Source: Amorphophallus konjac (taxonomy: Eukaryota > Streptophyta > Magnoliopsida > Alismatales > Araceae). Taken from it: a DNA stretch of 64,000 nt. Position 1 is the first letter of the stretch. Every line of letters starts with the position of its first letter. A program made the translations under genes and the position numbers. This document shows positions 43,434 through 55,900 of the stretch, piece after piece. The notes below the pieces were generated by a model. The model saw nothing but the letters and a program-made list of their open reading frames with translations. It was not told where the DNA came from and did not search any database. The stretch lies in NCBI GenBank assembly GCA_022559845.1, contig JAHNEJ010003603.1:80228-144227 (forward strand), written 5' to 3'.

Positions 43434-44246
43434 GTATCTTGTTTTCTGCATAATTTGTGACTCATGAATCAGTTAGATATGCAATGGATTTGTAGCAAAA
43501 CATGTCTCAGCTCCATATCCTTTTAGTGAAGATGATAAGAAGAAGGGCAAATAATTGGAAAAACTATTTTGAGTGTTACCCATATTTGTAGCCATGTGCA
43601 AGAATGTAATACACATTGTGCCCATCTTCTTTCTATACTTGTAAATTCCTTTTTCAATTTAGTACGTAGACTCGTAGAGTGGTACTACCCGCATGTTCCG
43701 TTACTTCTGAAATTTCAATTTCAAATGGGTACTTTAAATTTTTCTTTAAATTTCGTTGTTTTAGTATTTTGTTGTTCACAAGGGGGGAAAAAACCTTCTG
43801 GATCTTTGTTCCAAATATGATCTGGCTTGAAGATATTTTCTCCATTACATCACTGTTTGTTCCTGTTATGTGAGATGGCATATATATAACTTTCTACAGC
43901 AAGGAACTAAAGAGCTCTAATCATACCAAAAGTCCTTCCTCATATCCAACTATAATATATTTTCCTCATTTCGAAGATAGTGGGGCAGTTCATAGTGTCA
44001 GAAAATTGTAGAATGCCTTGCCGTACTACAGAAATATTGTATTGGCCACCGAGCTCAAGATTTCATCGTTTGCTGTCTCTGAGGTATTTATGTCATAATA
44101 TTGCTCCATGGGCTTGGTCTCATAACACAGACTCATAGGACCTTGGCAAGGAGACCTTTTGTCCTTAGTTATGCATTTAACAAGATGAACCCACCTCCAC
44201 CTGGTTTCTTTCCCATCAAAAGATTTAAATTCCAGTTGCTTCAATC

Positions 44247-45026
44247 ATAGTTTACAAGGTTTTAAGGCGATTGCGAGGCTGTGAGGTGCTTTTTGTAAGC
44301 CTCACAAGGCGCAAGACACAATAAGGCACAGGCCTCACTAGTTTAGGGCCTTTAGGCAAAGAATCTAAAATCATCAAGCAAGCTAAACGATACTGATTTT
44401 CATGTGTTAATGCTATGTCAACTCAATGTTAGATACATGATATTGAACTGTGGGTGGAAGCTGTGGACCAGTAAGAAAAAGAGAAGGGATTAAAAAAAGA
44501 GAGAATTGGGGAGCTAGACTATGGAGAAGAAATTGGGAGAAGGGGGAGTCTTTTTTAGCCATCAAAAGAAGAAGGAAGGAGGCAAAGAAGGAGAAATATA
44601 AAATGTAACTTTCTTGTAGAATGTCAAAGAGATGTCATCATCAAGTCAACTACAGTTGTTATGGAAGCAGTAGGTATCATAATTGCTGTCTTCTCCTTTG
44701 CCGTTGGAAGTAGAAAAGTTGGATTCAAGTTATTCCCTTTTTTCTGTTTATCTCGTAGAATTATCATCATCAAATAATGCCTCGAGGACAATAAAAGAAG
44801 CATAAGCCTCGGGTCCTCCTACAACATGTTACTATTTCACCTTCTCAATTGATGCCTAGGTCTCAAGTAAATATCTTGAGGTGCATGCCGTGAGGTGTTA
44901 CACGTTAGTCAACAAAAGACATAAGCCTCAAGCAAATGGCCCTAAGCGCATGCCTCAAGGCATTTTCCAGCACCTCATCTTAGGCTTAAGCCTTAGTGTC
45001 TTGAGGCACCGCCTTTTTAAATAACA
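44247..45026. mobile_element. hAT-like non-autonomous element with GCCTCA/TGAGGC subterminal repeats
   Basis: Flanking octamers CTTCAATC (44239-44246) and ATTCAATC (45027-45034) match at 7 of 8. The left end region ACAAGGTTTTAAGGCGATTG and the right end inverted (TTATTTAAAAAGGCGGTGCC) are related. Both subterminal regions are full of GCCTCA, TGAGGC and AAGGCG words. No ORF with a domain. Confidence 0.55.
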
Positions 45027-45299
45027 ATTCAATCTTTCTCTCCGTTATTCTGGGATCTTGAATATGGACATGAATTTTATTGGTAAGTTTGTGAAAATGG
45101 CATTAGATAGTATATATAAGCCTGCTGCTAAGAGTAATTTTGCCTTCCATGTTCTGTCCAATGTATATTTAGTTGTCCAATTCCCATCATTGACATGCAT
45201 CACACCAGAAGATAAAGGTAACTCTATGTTTCTGTACCTCTGCCTCAGTCTTAGATAGGTTATGTTTAGACATGCCACCCCTCCATCCAGGTTTATAGG

Positions 45300-45321
45300 T
45301 TTTTTTTTTTTTGAAAGTAAA
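45300..45321. mobile_element. Possible 22-bp LINE tail insertion
   Basis: A 13-T run plus GAAAGTAAA lies between two copies of GTTTATAGG (45291-45299 and 45322-45330). The T-run-GAAAGT order is the same as in the LINE-tail insertion at 42318. With a 9-bp flank repeat it could also be slippage. Confidence 0.45.
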
Positions 45322-45417
45322 GTTTATAGGCTTAAGTTCAAACCAGTTACCCCCTCAATCCTTTTTTTCTTTTTTGGTTGTTGTTGGAAAGTGGACAGAA
45401 CCCCTAAATCCGTTTTA

Positions 45418-45658
45418 GGCCGCATTTGGTAAGGCTTTGGGGGTGGCTTTTGACCTCGAAAGCCCCACCCCCCAAAAGCCAAAACAAATGGCGAAATGTC
45501 ATGTCGACTTTTTCAAAAGCCAGCCTTTTGATTTTAGAGAGACAGGAACAAAAAAACTCACTTTTCAAAAGCCCAAGAAGCTCCTCTAGAGGAGCTTATT
45601 CTCGCTCTAGAGGCTTTTGGAAAAAAGCCAAAGCCCATCCTCATTCCCAAACGCAGCC
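45418..45658. mobile_element. PIF/Harbinger (Tourist-like) MITE, 241 bp
   Basis: Ends GGCCGCATTTGG and, inverted, GGCTGCGTTTGG, with TTA target duplications (45415-45417 and 45659-45661). AAGCC/GGCTTTT words form subterminal inverted repeats. No ORF. Confidence 0.85.
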
Positions 45659-46418
45659 TTAGACAGGTGAAGGCCAGAGCTGTTAATCACTCAAGAATGT
45701 TTGAAAGACTTCTCGGATTTTGAATCTCCTTTAATTCATAATCTTGAAAAGGAAATATATTATAATCAAGAAACTGTAAATGATCATCTTCACCTCCTGC
45801 CCAATTAGGCATCTTTTGTAAGACAGCGTTATTTAGATATGGCACATCAAGCTTTTGATTGCATAATGATTTAGAGACAGAACTTTTGAGGAAAATAATT
45901 AAGGAAAAAACCTGTGGTGGGGGTGGGGGAAGGGAAAGGGTCATTTATTTCAAACCTCTCGCCTTTCTGGGTGTCATGATAACCGGATGGGTTTAGTTTC
46001 TAGAAGGACCAAGAATCTTGCAGTAAGCCTAAGTCTGACAGTGCTTTGTAGAACATGAAGCGTATGGAATTGAAAATTGGTAGAAATCATTGAAACCTCT
46101 GATAGCTGCTGATTTTTTTTTCAAACTTTGTGATTCCATTTGTCACGTCAACAATATTCCATAATGATTGATAGAAGCACAGCGGAAAATGTGCTAAATT
46201 CCTTTCTTTGCTGGAGATAGCTTCATTGATATCAAATTTTTTTTGGAAGGTGGCCAAAAGACAACAATTCATTAATGATAAGAAAAAGCACAGATAAAGA
46301 GTACATAGAAAGCAAAAACCCAGAGAGCTCTACCAAGATGGTACAGTCTTGATGGATGAAATGAGCACTCCCCCTCTCCTCCAACAGAGGCAAAGAGCTG
46401 CAGGATCTATAGAATCAA

Positions 46419-47525
46419 TTACAGGATGATTTTTTTCCACCCTCCCAACTTGGACAGTAGCCTCGATTGGATGGCATTGGAGTTGGACGCAGACAGATGC
46501 CAATCCTGGATACTCATAATGCAGCTTCTGATAATGGTGGATGGATGTCTGAACTCATCTCTAAAAATCCTATTGTTTCTCTCTCTCCAGATGGACCATA
46601 ACATAGCTGGAAGACACATCATCCATATTTCCTTATCTTCAGTCCCTGGGTAAATCTTTCTCTATTCCATACTTAGGTCTTGAATGCTACTTCCCTAGGT
46701 CCATTGCAACCCGATTGTCTTAAAAAGTTGAGTCCAGACTTTTGTAATGATTCCACATTCCAAAAATAAATGCTCAATAGTTTCCTCGTGGTATCCACGG
46801 AAGGTACAAGTGTCACTGACATCTGGCTTGTATTTCTTCACTCTGTCCATTGTTGAGATTCTGTTCCATGCTACTTTCTACTGACACAGTATTTTGATAG
46901 GTAATTTCCTGTTCCATACTTGCTTGTGCCAGACCACTTTCTTTCCTCCTTGCAAGAACATTTTAATTGTTGATTTCACTGAGAATGTACCTTGTTTTTC
47001 CCATCTCCATGTCCTGCTCTCTTGTTTGCCTTGAACTATGTTCATATTATCTAATAATTTAGACAACTCCACAAATTCACTAAATTTCATTTCAGTGAGA
47101 TCCCGTCTGAAATTTAGATTCCATTGAGAGCTATCCCCTGGTTCTGGCCATACTGAACTGATATTGAACCCCGATGACCTTGCTATGCCATAAAGATTAG
47201 GAAATTTATCTTGGAGAGACATACTGTGCATCCAGGGATCCTCGCAAAGCCTTGTTTTCCTGCCATCTCCCACTTGTAACATAGCTGAACATCTGTAGAA
47301 ATATCTATTCTTCATGATGTTGTTCCATATTGGGGATAGATGAGTGTTCTGAACTTCCTCTGAGAACCAATCTTCATGACTACGAAGGTATTTCTTTCTC
47401 ACAATTAGATTCCATATTAACCCCTCTTCCATGTCAACCCTCCAAAGCCATTTCATAAGAAGAGCAGTATGTATAGCGTGAATGGGGGTATGGCCGGCTT
47501 CCCCTTTCTCCTTTAATCTACACAT
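46419..47525 (-). pseudogene. LINE 2 C-terminal coding region
   Basis: The longest open stretch (47525-46878) encodes MKWLWRVDMEEGLIWNLIVR, VGDGRKTRLCEDPWMHSMSL and the start of zf-RVT (RTWRWEKQGTFSVKSTIKMF, VVWHKQVWNRKLPIKI). After a stop, 46622-46419 encodes MLWSIWRERNNRIFRDEFRH. This is typical plant L1 ORF2 sequence. Confidence 0.85.
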
Positions 47526-49079
47526 GTTTCCAAGCTATGGGATGGACCCCTTTCTCTTCTGGGCCTCTTCCCTTCCAGAAGAAAGCAGCTCTCATTGTTT
47601 CAATTTTCCTGCAAACAGCTCTTGGCACCTTAAAAATGGATAAATAGTAAAGGGGTAGGCTTGTAAGAACCATCTGCTAGGTGCAAAGTGGGATCTAGAG
47701 GGGGGGGGGGGGTGAATAGATCCCTCTACAAAAATTATGCTCAATTGAAAATCACTCCCAATTCAAATACAACGGAAGCTAATACTTCAAACTAAGCAAC
47801 TAGCAGATAGATAAAATGTAGATGCAAGTAAGTAAAGACTTCTCACAGCAAAGCTCGAACAGGAGTATGTTATAAGATGAGGACTACTTGCTGATCTAGC
47901 TGTAACTAAGTACTGAGCTGAACGGATTAACAATCCAAGTAACACACATTAAAGAATCTAGCAATTCACACTGAATGTGTATCAACCCACACAAGACTGA
48001 TCTCGAACACTTAGTACTCAATGAGATCACAAAGCAGAACCAACTCACACATCAACCTGCGAAGGGGTTAGAGGATAAGGAGTATGCGCACAAATCAAAC
48101 CACGATAGACAAGGACTTTTTAGGTGGTTCGGTCTGTAACCCACAGACCTACGTCCACCCCTCACTCAAACCGAGTGAGGCTTCCCTTGCAAAAGCAAGA
48201 CTGCAGACTCAGTCTGCAACAGATGCTGGCTAACAGCTTGAACTAAGGGAAACAAATCTCTTCTCCCTGATCTTACAACCCGCAAGACAAGACCCACTAC
48301 CACTGGTAGTGACCGGAGGAACCAATCCTCCCTTCCTCTGAAGACACAGAGAGACCCGTGCTCACCAACCTGATGAACACACACCTGATTCTACTCCAGT
48401 AGAATCAGTAACACTGCACTAAGGCAGCACACGAGGAACCCACCTCGCACCTTGATATACTAACCAGATCGTGACCAGTTAAAACCGATCACACCTCTGA
48501 TGAATGCAACAATGCACCTCCAGAGAAATACAATGTAGAAACTGAAAAGTAAACAAACGAAAAACACAAATGAAAAGACAACAGTTCTGGATTTGATCCA
48601 TGAACTGATGAAGCAACAAATCTTCAATTTGAACTTCTGCCTGCACTCTATGGCTTCTCTTATGAGCTGGCCTTTCGAACTGAACTCTCTCTCTAGCTCT
48701 CTCTTTCTCTCTTTCTTCTTCTCTCAATCTTCTCTCTCAGAATCTCTTCGAACTACACTGCTCTCTCTTTCTTCACAGCTCTGTCTATTTCAGCACTCTT
48801 CTTCGAATTTTCTCGCTCGCTTCTTACTCACAGCATATACTAGTTTAAGCTCTCCTGCCCTCGTTGCCTTGAACAACATGAACACTGGTATATATATACA
48901 GCAGAGCATTTGAATCTTCGACCTGGCATATTACTTTAATTCAAAATTTCGTTTGTCCAGAAGTTTTGGAGGGAATATTCAGACATTTCAGCTCAGTACG
49001 GAACCTGTCAGGTGCCTGGGATCGGGTGCCAATGATTGACAGTCGAAGGCACGTGACATCTTTAAGTCTTCCACGCGCC

Positions 49080-50180
49080 TACCTATTTGTCACCCTTGGC
49101 AGAGTATTTTTCACCCTTAAGGACCCATTTGTTGGACATATCGGCTATTTGTCACCCTTAATAGCCATCGCCTTAGATCCTCTGCCTTTGAGCTTGAGCC
49201 GTTGTGCTAAGTTATTTGTTACCGTTAGTAGCTCATTTTTCACCCATACTACGCATTTGTCACGGTTGCTCCTTCAGCTGACAGAGTCCACTGGCTAGCT
49301 CTTGCGTTGACTCGCTTTGTTGACTTTGACTGGTCAATGTTGACTGGTCATCTGACTAGCATTGATCTTCACTGAAGTTGATCTTGACTTGGTCAACTTT
49401 GATTGAGTTGACTTTGACTAAAGTCATGTTGACTACGTGGCGTTGACTGGAGTCAACCCTTCTTCTTCTTCTCTTCTTGGTCTGGATCGAACCAGCTTTG
49501 TTTCCCTTCACTTGAAGCAGCTATGATCTATTTGTTACTGGTAACAACTATTTTTCACCACTAAATAGCTATTTGTCACCACTAAGTAGCTATTTGTTAT
49601 CACTATCTCTCATTTTTCACCCTTAAAGCTATCGCCAGCAGTTGGCTCCCAAGAAGACTTGCGTCGACCCCAAACATCATGGCGTCGACTCTATCAACAT
49701 CACTTCTTCATGTTTTCAACGGTTTCAGCCCTGTCGCCCATTTTTCACCCTTACAAGGCATTTTACACCCTTAGGGACCTATTTGTTACTGCTAGAAGTT
49801 ATTTGTCACCCTTATTCTGTCGCTATAGATGCTTCTTCTAGCGGGTGGCTCTGGTGTTGACTCCATGGGTCGACTCCCCTTCGCATTTGAAGGCTTTCAG
49901 CACTACCACTTATTTTTCACCGTTACTGACTTATTTTTCAGCCTTATCATCTATTTTACACCGCTAGCCACCTATTTGTCATCACTAATCCGTAGTTATT
50001 GACCCTTGAGCTAGCGGGTGTTCTGGAGTCGACTCGAAAGGCTTCTGGAGTCGACTCTTTCAACATGGAAACTTCAACTTAGGTCAATCTTCAACGTGCA
50101 GACTTATTTGTCACCACTGTATAGCTATTTGTCATCACTAAATAGCTATTTGTCACCCTTAAGGGCCATTTTTCACCCTT
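49080..50180. repeat. Dispersed array of a ~14-bp motif (YATTTKTCACCNCT)
   Basis: I count 23 variants of CTATTTGTCACCACT / CATTTTTCACCCTT in about 1.1 kb, all in the same direction, irregularly spaced and grouped in bunches of two to five, often followed by TA and a TAGCTA or AGGGCC-like spacer. They lie inside the LTR-type insertion. Confidence 0.85.
49305..49455. promoter_or_regulatory. Cluster of TTGAC boxes
   Basis: Twelve TTGAC or GTCAA cores in about 150 bp (for example TTGACTTTGACTGGTCAATG). TTGAC is the core of the W-box bound by WRKY factors; several here are followed by T, which suits the TTGACY consensus. Whether they act as promoter elements of the LTR is unknown. Confidence 0.5.
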
Positions 50181-50647
50181 AGCTGCAGGGCCTTTCTGGT
50201 GACTCATTTTGACTGATCTTGGGCTTCAAGTACATCTTGAACTTCTGACTTCTGCTGAATTGCTGGCATTTGAGCTTGAGCTACTGCGTTGACTTTGAGT
50301 TTTGTCTGTTGACTTTGGGGCTTGACTGCGTTGACTTCTACTGAACTGCATGTGATACTGCTCTTGTTTCACTGCTTGTACCACTGCCATTGCTGCACCG
50401 CAATCATGAATTCCGCTGAATTGGCTTAACCTTTGAGATCCTTTGGGACTTGTTCTTATCAGTATTCAAACGCACACTTCTGCATATGATTAGATCATGA
50501 TAGGATCAAATGCATCCAACATGTGACTTCAACATAGCATAAAACCAATGCACCAATGCACTATGACATCATCAAGGCATGAATTCCATGCACTAACTCA
50601 TGATGAGTCATAGTGTTTGACATCATCAAAACCACAGGGACACAACA

Positions 50648-51167
50648 CCACCTTGGAGAGGATCCATCTACTCCCTGCTGATAGCAATTTTCTTTTCCAT
50701 GAGGCAATTCTATCACCCATTTTCTTAATAATGACATCCCAGTCTGCTACTCTTATTACCCCATTAGATAGGGGCAATCCCAGGTACTTGATAGGGAATG
50801 TTCCCCATTTCACACCTAGAATCAGCTCAATATGATCATTCCTCACTCTTCGAAAAGTTGATTTTTTAGACCTGTCACTGTTTCTAATAGTGTAATCAAT
50901 ATTCCCAGATTAATCAGCTTGTCCTCCATGGCGGATGTAAATAAAATTGTGTCATCTGCATATTGCAGATGAGTTATTTCCTCTGCAGCTCTTCCCACCT
51001 TAGTCCCTTCAATAAGATTTGCTGATCTTGCTTTTCACCACATGGCACTGAGGACCTGTTCAGCTAGGACAAATAGTAGGGGGGATAGTGGATCTCCTTG
51101 TCTCAGTCCTCTAGAACTTCCAAAATATCCACATGGCTTACCATTGACTAACACAGAAAACCTTGCA
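50648..51167 (-). pseudogene. LINE 2 reverse transcriptase segment
   Basis: The minus strand encodes [20 protein letters not shown] and [20 protein letters not shown] (51160-51045), then after frameshifts EWGTFPIKYLGLPL-type sequence (KWGTFPIKYLGLPLSNGVIR) and RIASWKRKLLSAGSRWILSK up to the LTR insertion. Confidence 0.85.
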
Positions 51168-51682
51168 GTCTCGACCAAGGATGACAAACTCGGTTTCGGA
51201 CTCGGTTTCGGCCGGGTCCGAAACCGATACGACTCGGTATCGATTTCGGTTTCGGCCGAAACCGGCCGAAACCCAGATAAAAGGTTAAAAAAATCAAATT
51301 AATTCTAAAAAATCTGAAAAAAATCATAAAAATATAAATAATCACTTAAAATCATAAAAATCATTACACATACATTTGACTGTATAAGTTAGTGTAATAA
51401 CCTTGAAGTAGACAACTACAAAAATTGAGAATAATTCAGAAAAATATGAATAATCACATAAAAATCAGAAAATTTATTAGACATGCATTTGATTGTAAAG
51501 AAATTAGATTAAGTGCAATAAACATGAAGTAGACATTGAAATTCAAATATTGCACATGTTAAAGTTAAACTAATATTCTTGAGTACATATTAAGCATAAA
51601 GTAGATTCAAGCATTACAATAAACCTAATTAGGCACAGTAAATGTTACGAAAATTAAATGATCTTTACTAAATGAAGAGGCA

Positions 51683-54600
51683 CTAATATGGGTAATAACT
51701 AGAAACTTCTCCCTCATCGTCTGGCTTTTCATGTTCATACCCATAAGAAGGATGCATGTATGGTCTATATTCACTATAACCGAACAATGAGGTAGCCAAG
51801 TCCTGCATCCCTCTTTGGATCCCTCTTGGAGTGTTTGGTTGGCTTGAGCCGAATCCAGTATCAGCATAAGAATCTTGAGGAAGAGAAGAGGAACTGGCCG
51901 GATGGAATTGGAATGATGGTTCATAACCCCACGACCCATAAATCGCTGCCTCCTGTTGGCCACCTCCATAACCTGATGGATGCCCATATTGAGTATGTGA
52001 ATCATATCCTTGCTCACCTTGACTGTATCCTCTGCCTGTGTCTGCGTGGAAGGAGGAAGGATCACCAGCATCCCCACCGCCAGTAGTAGCACCTGCAGCA
52101 CCTGTAGCACCTGTAGTCTCCAGTCGTCTTTTGGCCTTTGGGGATGTTTTTTCCTGTGCCGGTGTGCTTTCTTCTTGCACCCTTGACATGAATCCTGTTC
52201 CCCTTGGCGTGTGCCTCAAATAAATCTGCTTCAACTGCTCAATTGCCGGGTCCTCTCGAGCAGCAACATTTGTTTTCTCAGTTTGCCCATGCACTGATGT
52301 ACTTCTTCTTAAGGATGTAGGTGCCTTGCCCATTCTAGGAGTGACTGGCCTGCTATCTGAGTCGGAGTGTCTAGCTAGCTGAAAATCATGCTGGTCCTCA
52401 GTGTCCTCAACAACCCTAGACATGTGGGCATGAGTATCTCTGGCCCTCTTTGATTTTCTTCTTAATTCGGGATCTCTTGGCTCATCTTCATCTGCCCTCT
52501 GCCCATCTTCTATCATCATCATCAAAAACAGGCTCATCAACCTGCTCTCGTGTCTCCACCCATGACTGCAACGGATTCTCATCATCAAATAAGGCATCCA
52601 CATCAATTTCTGCGGCGGCATCCCCGGCGGCGCGTTTGTCTCGCAGCTGTTGTCTCAACCTCATATTGTAGTGGCAGTACACTAATTTCTCTAACCGTTC
52701 AGCCTTTAGTCGATTACGAACCTTCGAGTGTATAAGGCTGAACGTGCTCCAATTTCTTTCACATTGGCTTGCCGATGTTGTTTGGCTGAGCACCCTAACT
52801 GCAATGAAAGCCAATACATTGCTGCCCACATCTCGGTTGTTCACCATTATCCACCAGTCAGCTGTTCCACTAACCATAAACAAATGCATATAAGTTGTAG
52901 AAATATATATTAAGGTTAAGAAATCCAAAAAATAAAATATACCTGGGCTCACTCTTCCCACAACGTATTGCAATTGGGAGTCAGCATATGTCCCAGTCCT
53001 CATTCTATAATGGTTCATCTACAAACATAAAGTAATGCATTAACATAACTACTTAAATAAATTCTATACATGTTATTGATAAAATCAAATAAAGACGAAC
53101 CTCTACGTCGGCCTCAAGTCTCTTTTTTGGATTCCTCGATAAACGACCAATGACTTTTAAAGTCCCTTGAAGTACCTCGCCATCAACATGTGCATCGGCA
53201 CCATACATAAATCAAGGGTTGATGAAATAACCTGCATTTGTGTATAATTAACTAAATGAAATTTATAAAATAACAGGCAATACCCCAATTTCAGTACAAT
53301 TAATCACTCACCAGTTGCATGCAAGTCGTGGTGTAATGTGTTGTCCCTTCTCTGGTCAATAATTTTCCACCATTTTGCATAATGTCTGGGAAGGGAATGT
53401 TGCAACTCCAATTTGGCACGGTCCATGGCCTCGTACAGATAGCCCATATCATTCTTCTCATCGCCATCCACCATTCTTAGGACCTTCACGAGGGTGTGAC
53501 TACTTTCAAGTACCGTGACACCCTGTCCCAGAATCTGTTGTCGTCCACGACGTGGCAGACATCCAAATAATCCACCTGTGCATCAACATTGCCCTTATCG
53601 ATGTATTCCCGCAGGACATTGTGGTACATGAAAGGTTTCAGCTCATTCTTGTACCTGTGCAGATAAATGAAATTTGAAGCTACATCAACTGTTACATATC
53701 AGTAAGGATAAAGTATCAAGAATTGAGATCAATATTATACCTGTGCAAAGACTCCAAAGAAATAAAATTGGAAGCAAATCTGGTTGGGCTTGCACAGATG
53801 ATATCTCGCCCTCCACTGGCATGCACCCTGAACATATTCAGTATCCTAGGATGGCTATAGATATATTGTGTGACTTTTTGTGCCTTGTCAATTGTCTTCT
53901 TCACATGCTTTTCCTTCCCTATGTCTTCAAGCATCAGATCCAAACAATGTGCTGCACATGAGAGCCACTATAAATGACTGCGCTTCTACATCAATTTCTT
54001 CCCTGCAGCCTTGTAACTGGCTTCATTATCAGTCACCACCTGCACAACATTCTCCTCTCTAATTTGTTCTACCATGCCATCCATCAAATGAAACAAATAA
54101 TTTGCATTCTTTTCATAATCTGATGCATCAACTGATTTCACAAACACTGTACCTTCGATGCAATAGATCAAAAAGTTTATCATGGACTTCTTCGTGGTAC
54201 CAGTCCAACCATCACACATGATGATGCATCCTCTCTCCACCCATATATGCTTGAAGCTTTCGACCCAGCCATGGAACTCCTCAACCTCTCCCTCAAGGGC
54301 ATGCTCGTATATGTCTCGACGTGAGGGGGCCTTCAAGCCAGGACCAGCATCTGCTATGACATCTATCATAGGTTGGAAATATTCACTTGAAGCTGCATGT
54401 GCAGGGACACTTGCATGAAAAAACTATTTGCAGATACTTTTAAATGCATGCCCTGCAACTTCTGTTGATTTTTTGACCCCTCTCAATGCAGACTTGATTT
54501 TAGGTTGTGTAGCCTGGGGCCTTCTGTGGAGATAGCTGTCCATGGGACCGGTTCCCTGCGTATGTGGGGCAGCACCAATGTCAGGACGTCGTGCAATTGT

Positions 54601-55033
54601 ACTCTCATAGGTTCCTGAACCCATGGGTCCCTTCCCTTTCCTTCGAGCGGCTTGTTCACGCTCCCTTGTTTCAGTCAGCTCCGGATCAGAATCTTCAGTG
54701 CCTTCTTCATCATCATCCCTCCTAACCCTTCTGCCAGAAATCTCCTCAGCAATTTCAGCCTCATCCTCAGCCCTTTGTTGCACCCTCTCCTTTTTGCCCA
54801 GAAGGCACTGACGCATCTCTTCTCGCACCTCTCGGAGACAGTGGTCGCATTGTCTCACCTCTCCTCTTACCCCTGTCAAATGTTGCTTTCCTCTGGTAAT
54901 TCCGTCGTACATCTCCCTACCACAGTAATTGCATTTCACCTTTCTTCTCTTAGCATCAACTAAGGACATGTGGGCCCATCCTGGATCCTCCTGCCCTTGC
55001 TGCTCCTGTGTTTGCTGACGTCTAGGCTTGATG
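51683..55033 (-). pseudogene. hAT-B transposase, multi-exon, with stops and frameshifts
   Basis: Reading from 55033 (acceptor TCTTAATGCAG): QQTQEQQGQEDPGWAHMSLV, a BED finger (VKCNYCGREM...KQHLTG...C), a DUF659 core (IIMCDGWTGTTKKSMINFLI, VVQVVTDNEASYKAAGKKLM, CAAHCLDLMLEDIG), exons YKNELKPFMYHNVLREYIDK and LHHDLHATG, and the C-terminal hAT region (RVLSQTTSASQCERNWSTFS, KVRNRLKAERLEKLVYCHYN). Then comes an acidic segment and a Gly/Tyr/Ser/Gln-rich tail ending SSYYPY at 51683. In-frame TAG codons occur after FKSICK (54424), after KKLM (53986) and soon after; frameshifts lie near 53490 and 52500. It is related to, but clearly different from, the hAT-A transposase. Confidence 0.88.
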
Positions 55034-55074
55034 CTGCATTAAGACAGTCAAAGAAAAATAGTATAGTTGTAAGT

Positions 55075-55900
55075 ACATTGAAAAATTACGGCTTAATTAT
55101 CAATCACCTTTGGAAAAAAATAATTACCCGCATGCTCCCACCCCAAAATGTTCAATGAAGCTTAATTTAACTTCAATTGAGCCTAAGCAAATCAAAATAG
55201 ACAAGAGCCCTAACTTCTATGACCTAATTAGGGCTTAATTCACAATTAACCCTTAATCACCCTTGGAAAAAATTAATTACCCGCATGCTCCCAACCCAAA
55301 ATCTTCAATGAAGCTTAATTTAACTTCAATTGAGCTTAAGCAAATCAAAATAGACAAAAGTCCCAATTTCTATGACCTAATTAGGGCTTAATTAGCAATT
55401 AATCATTAATCACCCTTGGGAAAAATTAATTACCTGCATGATCCCACCCCAAAATCCTCAATGAAGCTTAATTTAACTTCAATTGAGCCTAAACAAATCA
55501 AAATAGACAAAAGCCCCAATTTCTATGACCTAATTAGGACTTAATTAGCAATTAACCCTTAATCACTCTTGGGAAAAATTAATTACCCGCATGATCCCAC
55601 CCCAAAATCTTCAATGAAGCTTAATTTAACTTCAATTGAGCCTAAGCAAATCAAAATAGACAAAAATCCCAATTTCTATGACTTAATTAGGGCTTAATTA
55701 GTAATTAACCCTTAATCACCGTTGGGAAAAATTAATTACCCGCACGATCTCACCCCAAAATCCTCAATGAAGCTTAATTTAAGTTCAATTGAGCTTAAGC
55801 AAATCAAAATAGACAAAAGCCCCAATTTTTATAAACTGATTAGGGTTTAATTAGCAATTAACCCTTAAGGCCTTAATCACCCTTGGAAGAAACTTAATAA
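55075..55900. repeat. Five tandem copies of a ~153-bp unit in the hAT-B leader
   Basis: The phrase ATTAATTACCCGCATGNTCC starts copies near 55120, 55274, 55425, 55579 and 55733. Each unit also has AATGAAGCTTAATTTAACTT and CAAATCAAAATAGACAAAAG. Copies are about 90% alike. The array lies between the transposase exon acceptor at 55033 and the CAG-rich leader, so it is probably an expanded leader intron. Confidence 0.9.

Larger units (their letters stand above)
43434..46221 (+). other. OSB intron 2, host part with small insertions
   Basis: AT-rich intron with three small insertions listed separately (44247-45026, 45300-45321, 45418-45658). A further T-rich tail-like segment (45364-45404, CCTTTTTTTCTTTTTTGG.. 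with CTCAATCC/CTAAATCC flanks) may be another truncated LINE end. No exon seen. Without its transposons this intron would be about 2.5 kb instead of 13,919 bp. Confidence 0.65.
47675..50647. mobile_element. LTR-type insertion (solo LTR or small non-autonomous LTR element), 2973 bp
   Basis: Starts TGCTAGGTGC, ends GACACAACA, flanked by CCATC (47670-47674) and CCACC (50648-50652), and it interrupts LINE 2 exactly. Near the left is GGTGGTTCGGTCTGTAACCC followed by CACAGACCTACGTCCACCCC, a phrase I associate with plant LTR elements. No gag or pol was found. It contains a 13-G run at 47700, a TTGAC-box cluster (49305-49455) and a dispersed motif array (49080-50180). I found no internal repeat of its start, so a solo LTR is more likely. 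The orientation is not settled. Confidence 0.65.

Noticed and set aside
55075..55900. Regular repeats considered as a CRISPR array
   Set aside because: Units of ~153 bp are repeated whole, without short repeats and unique spacers, inside a plant transposon leader.
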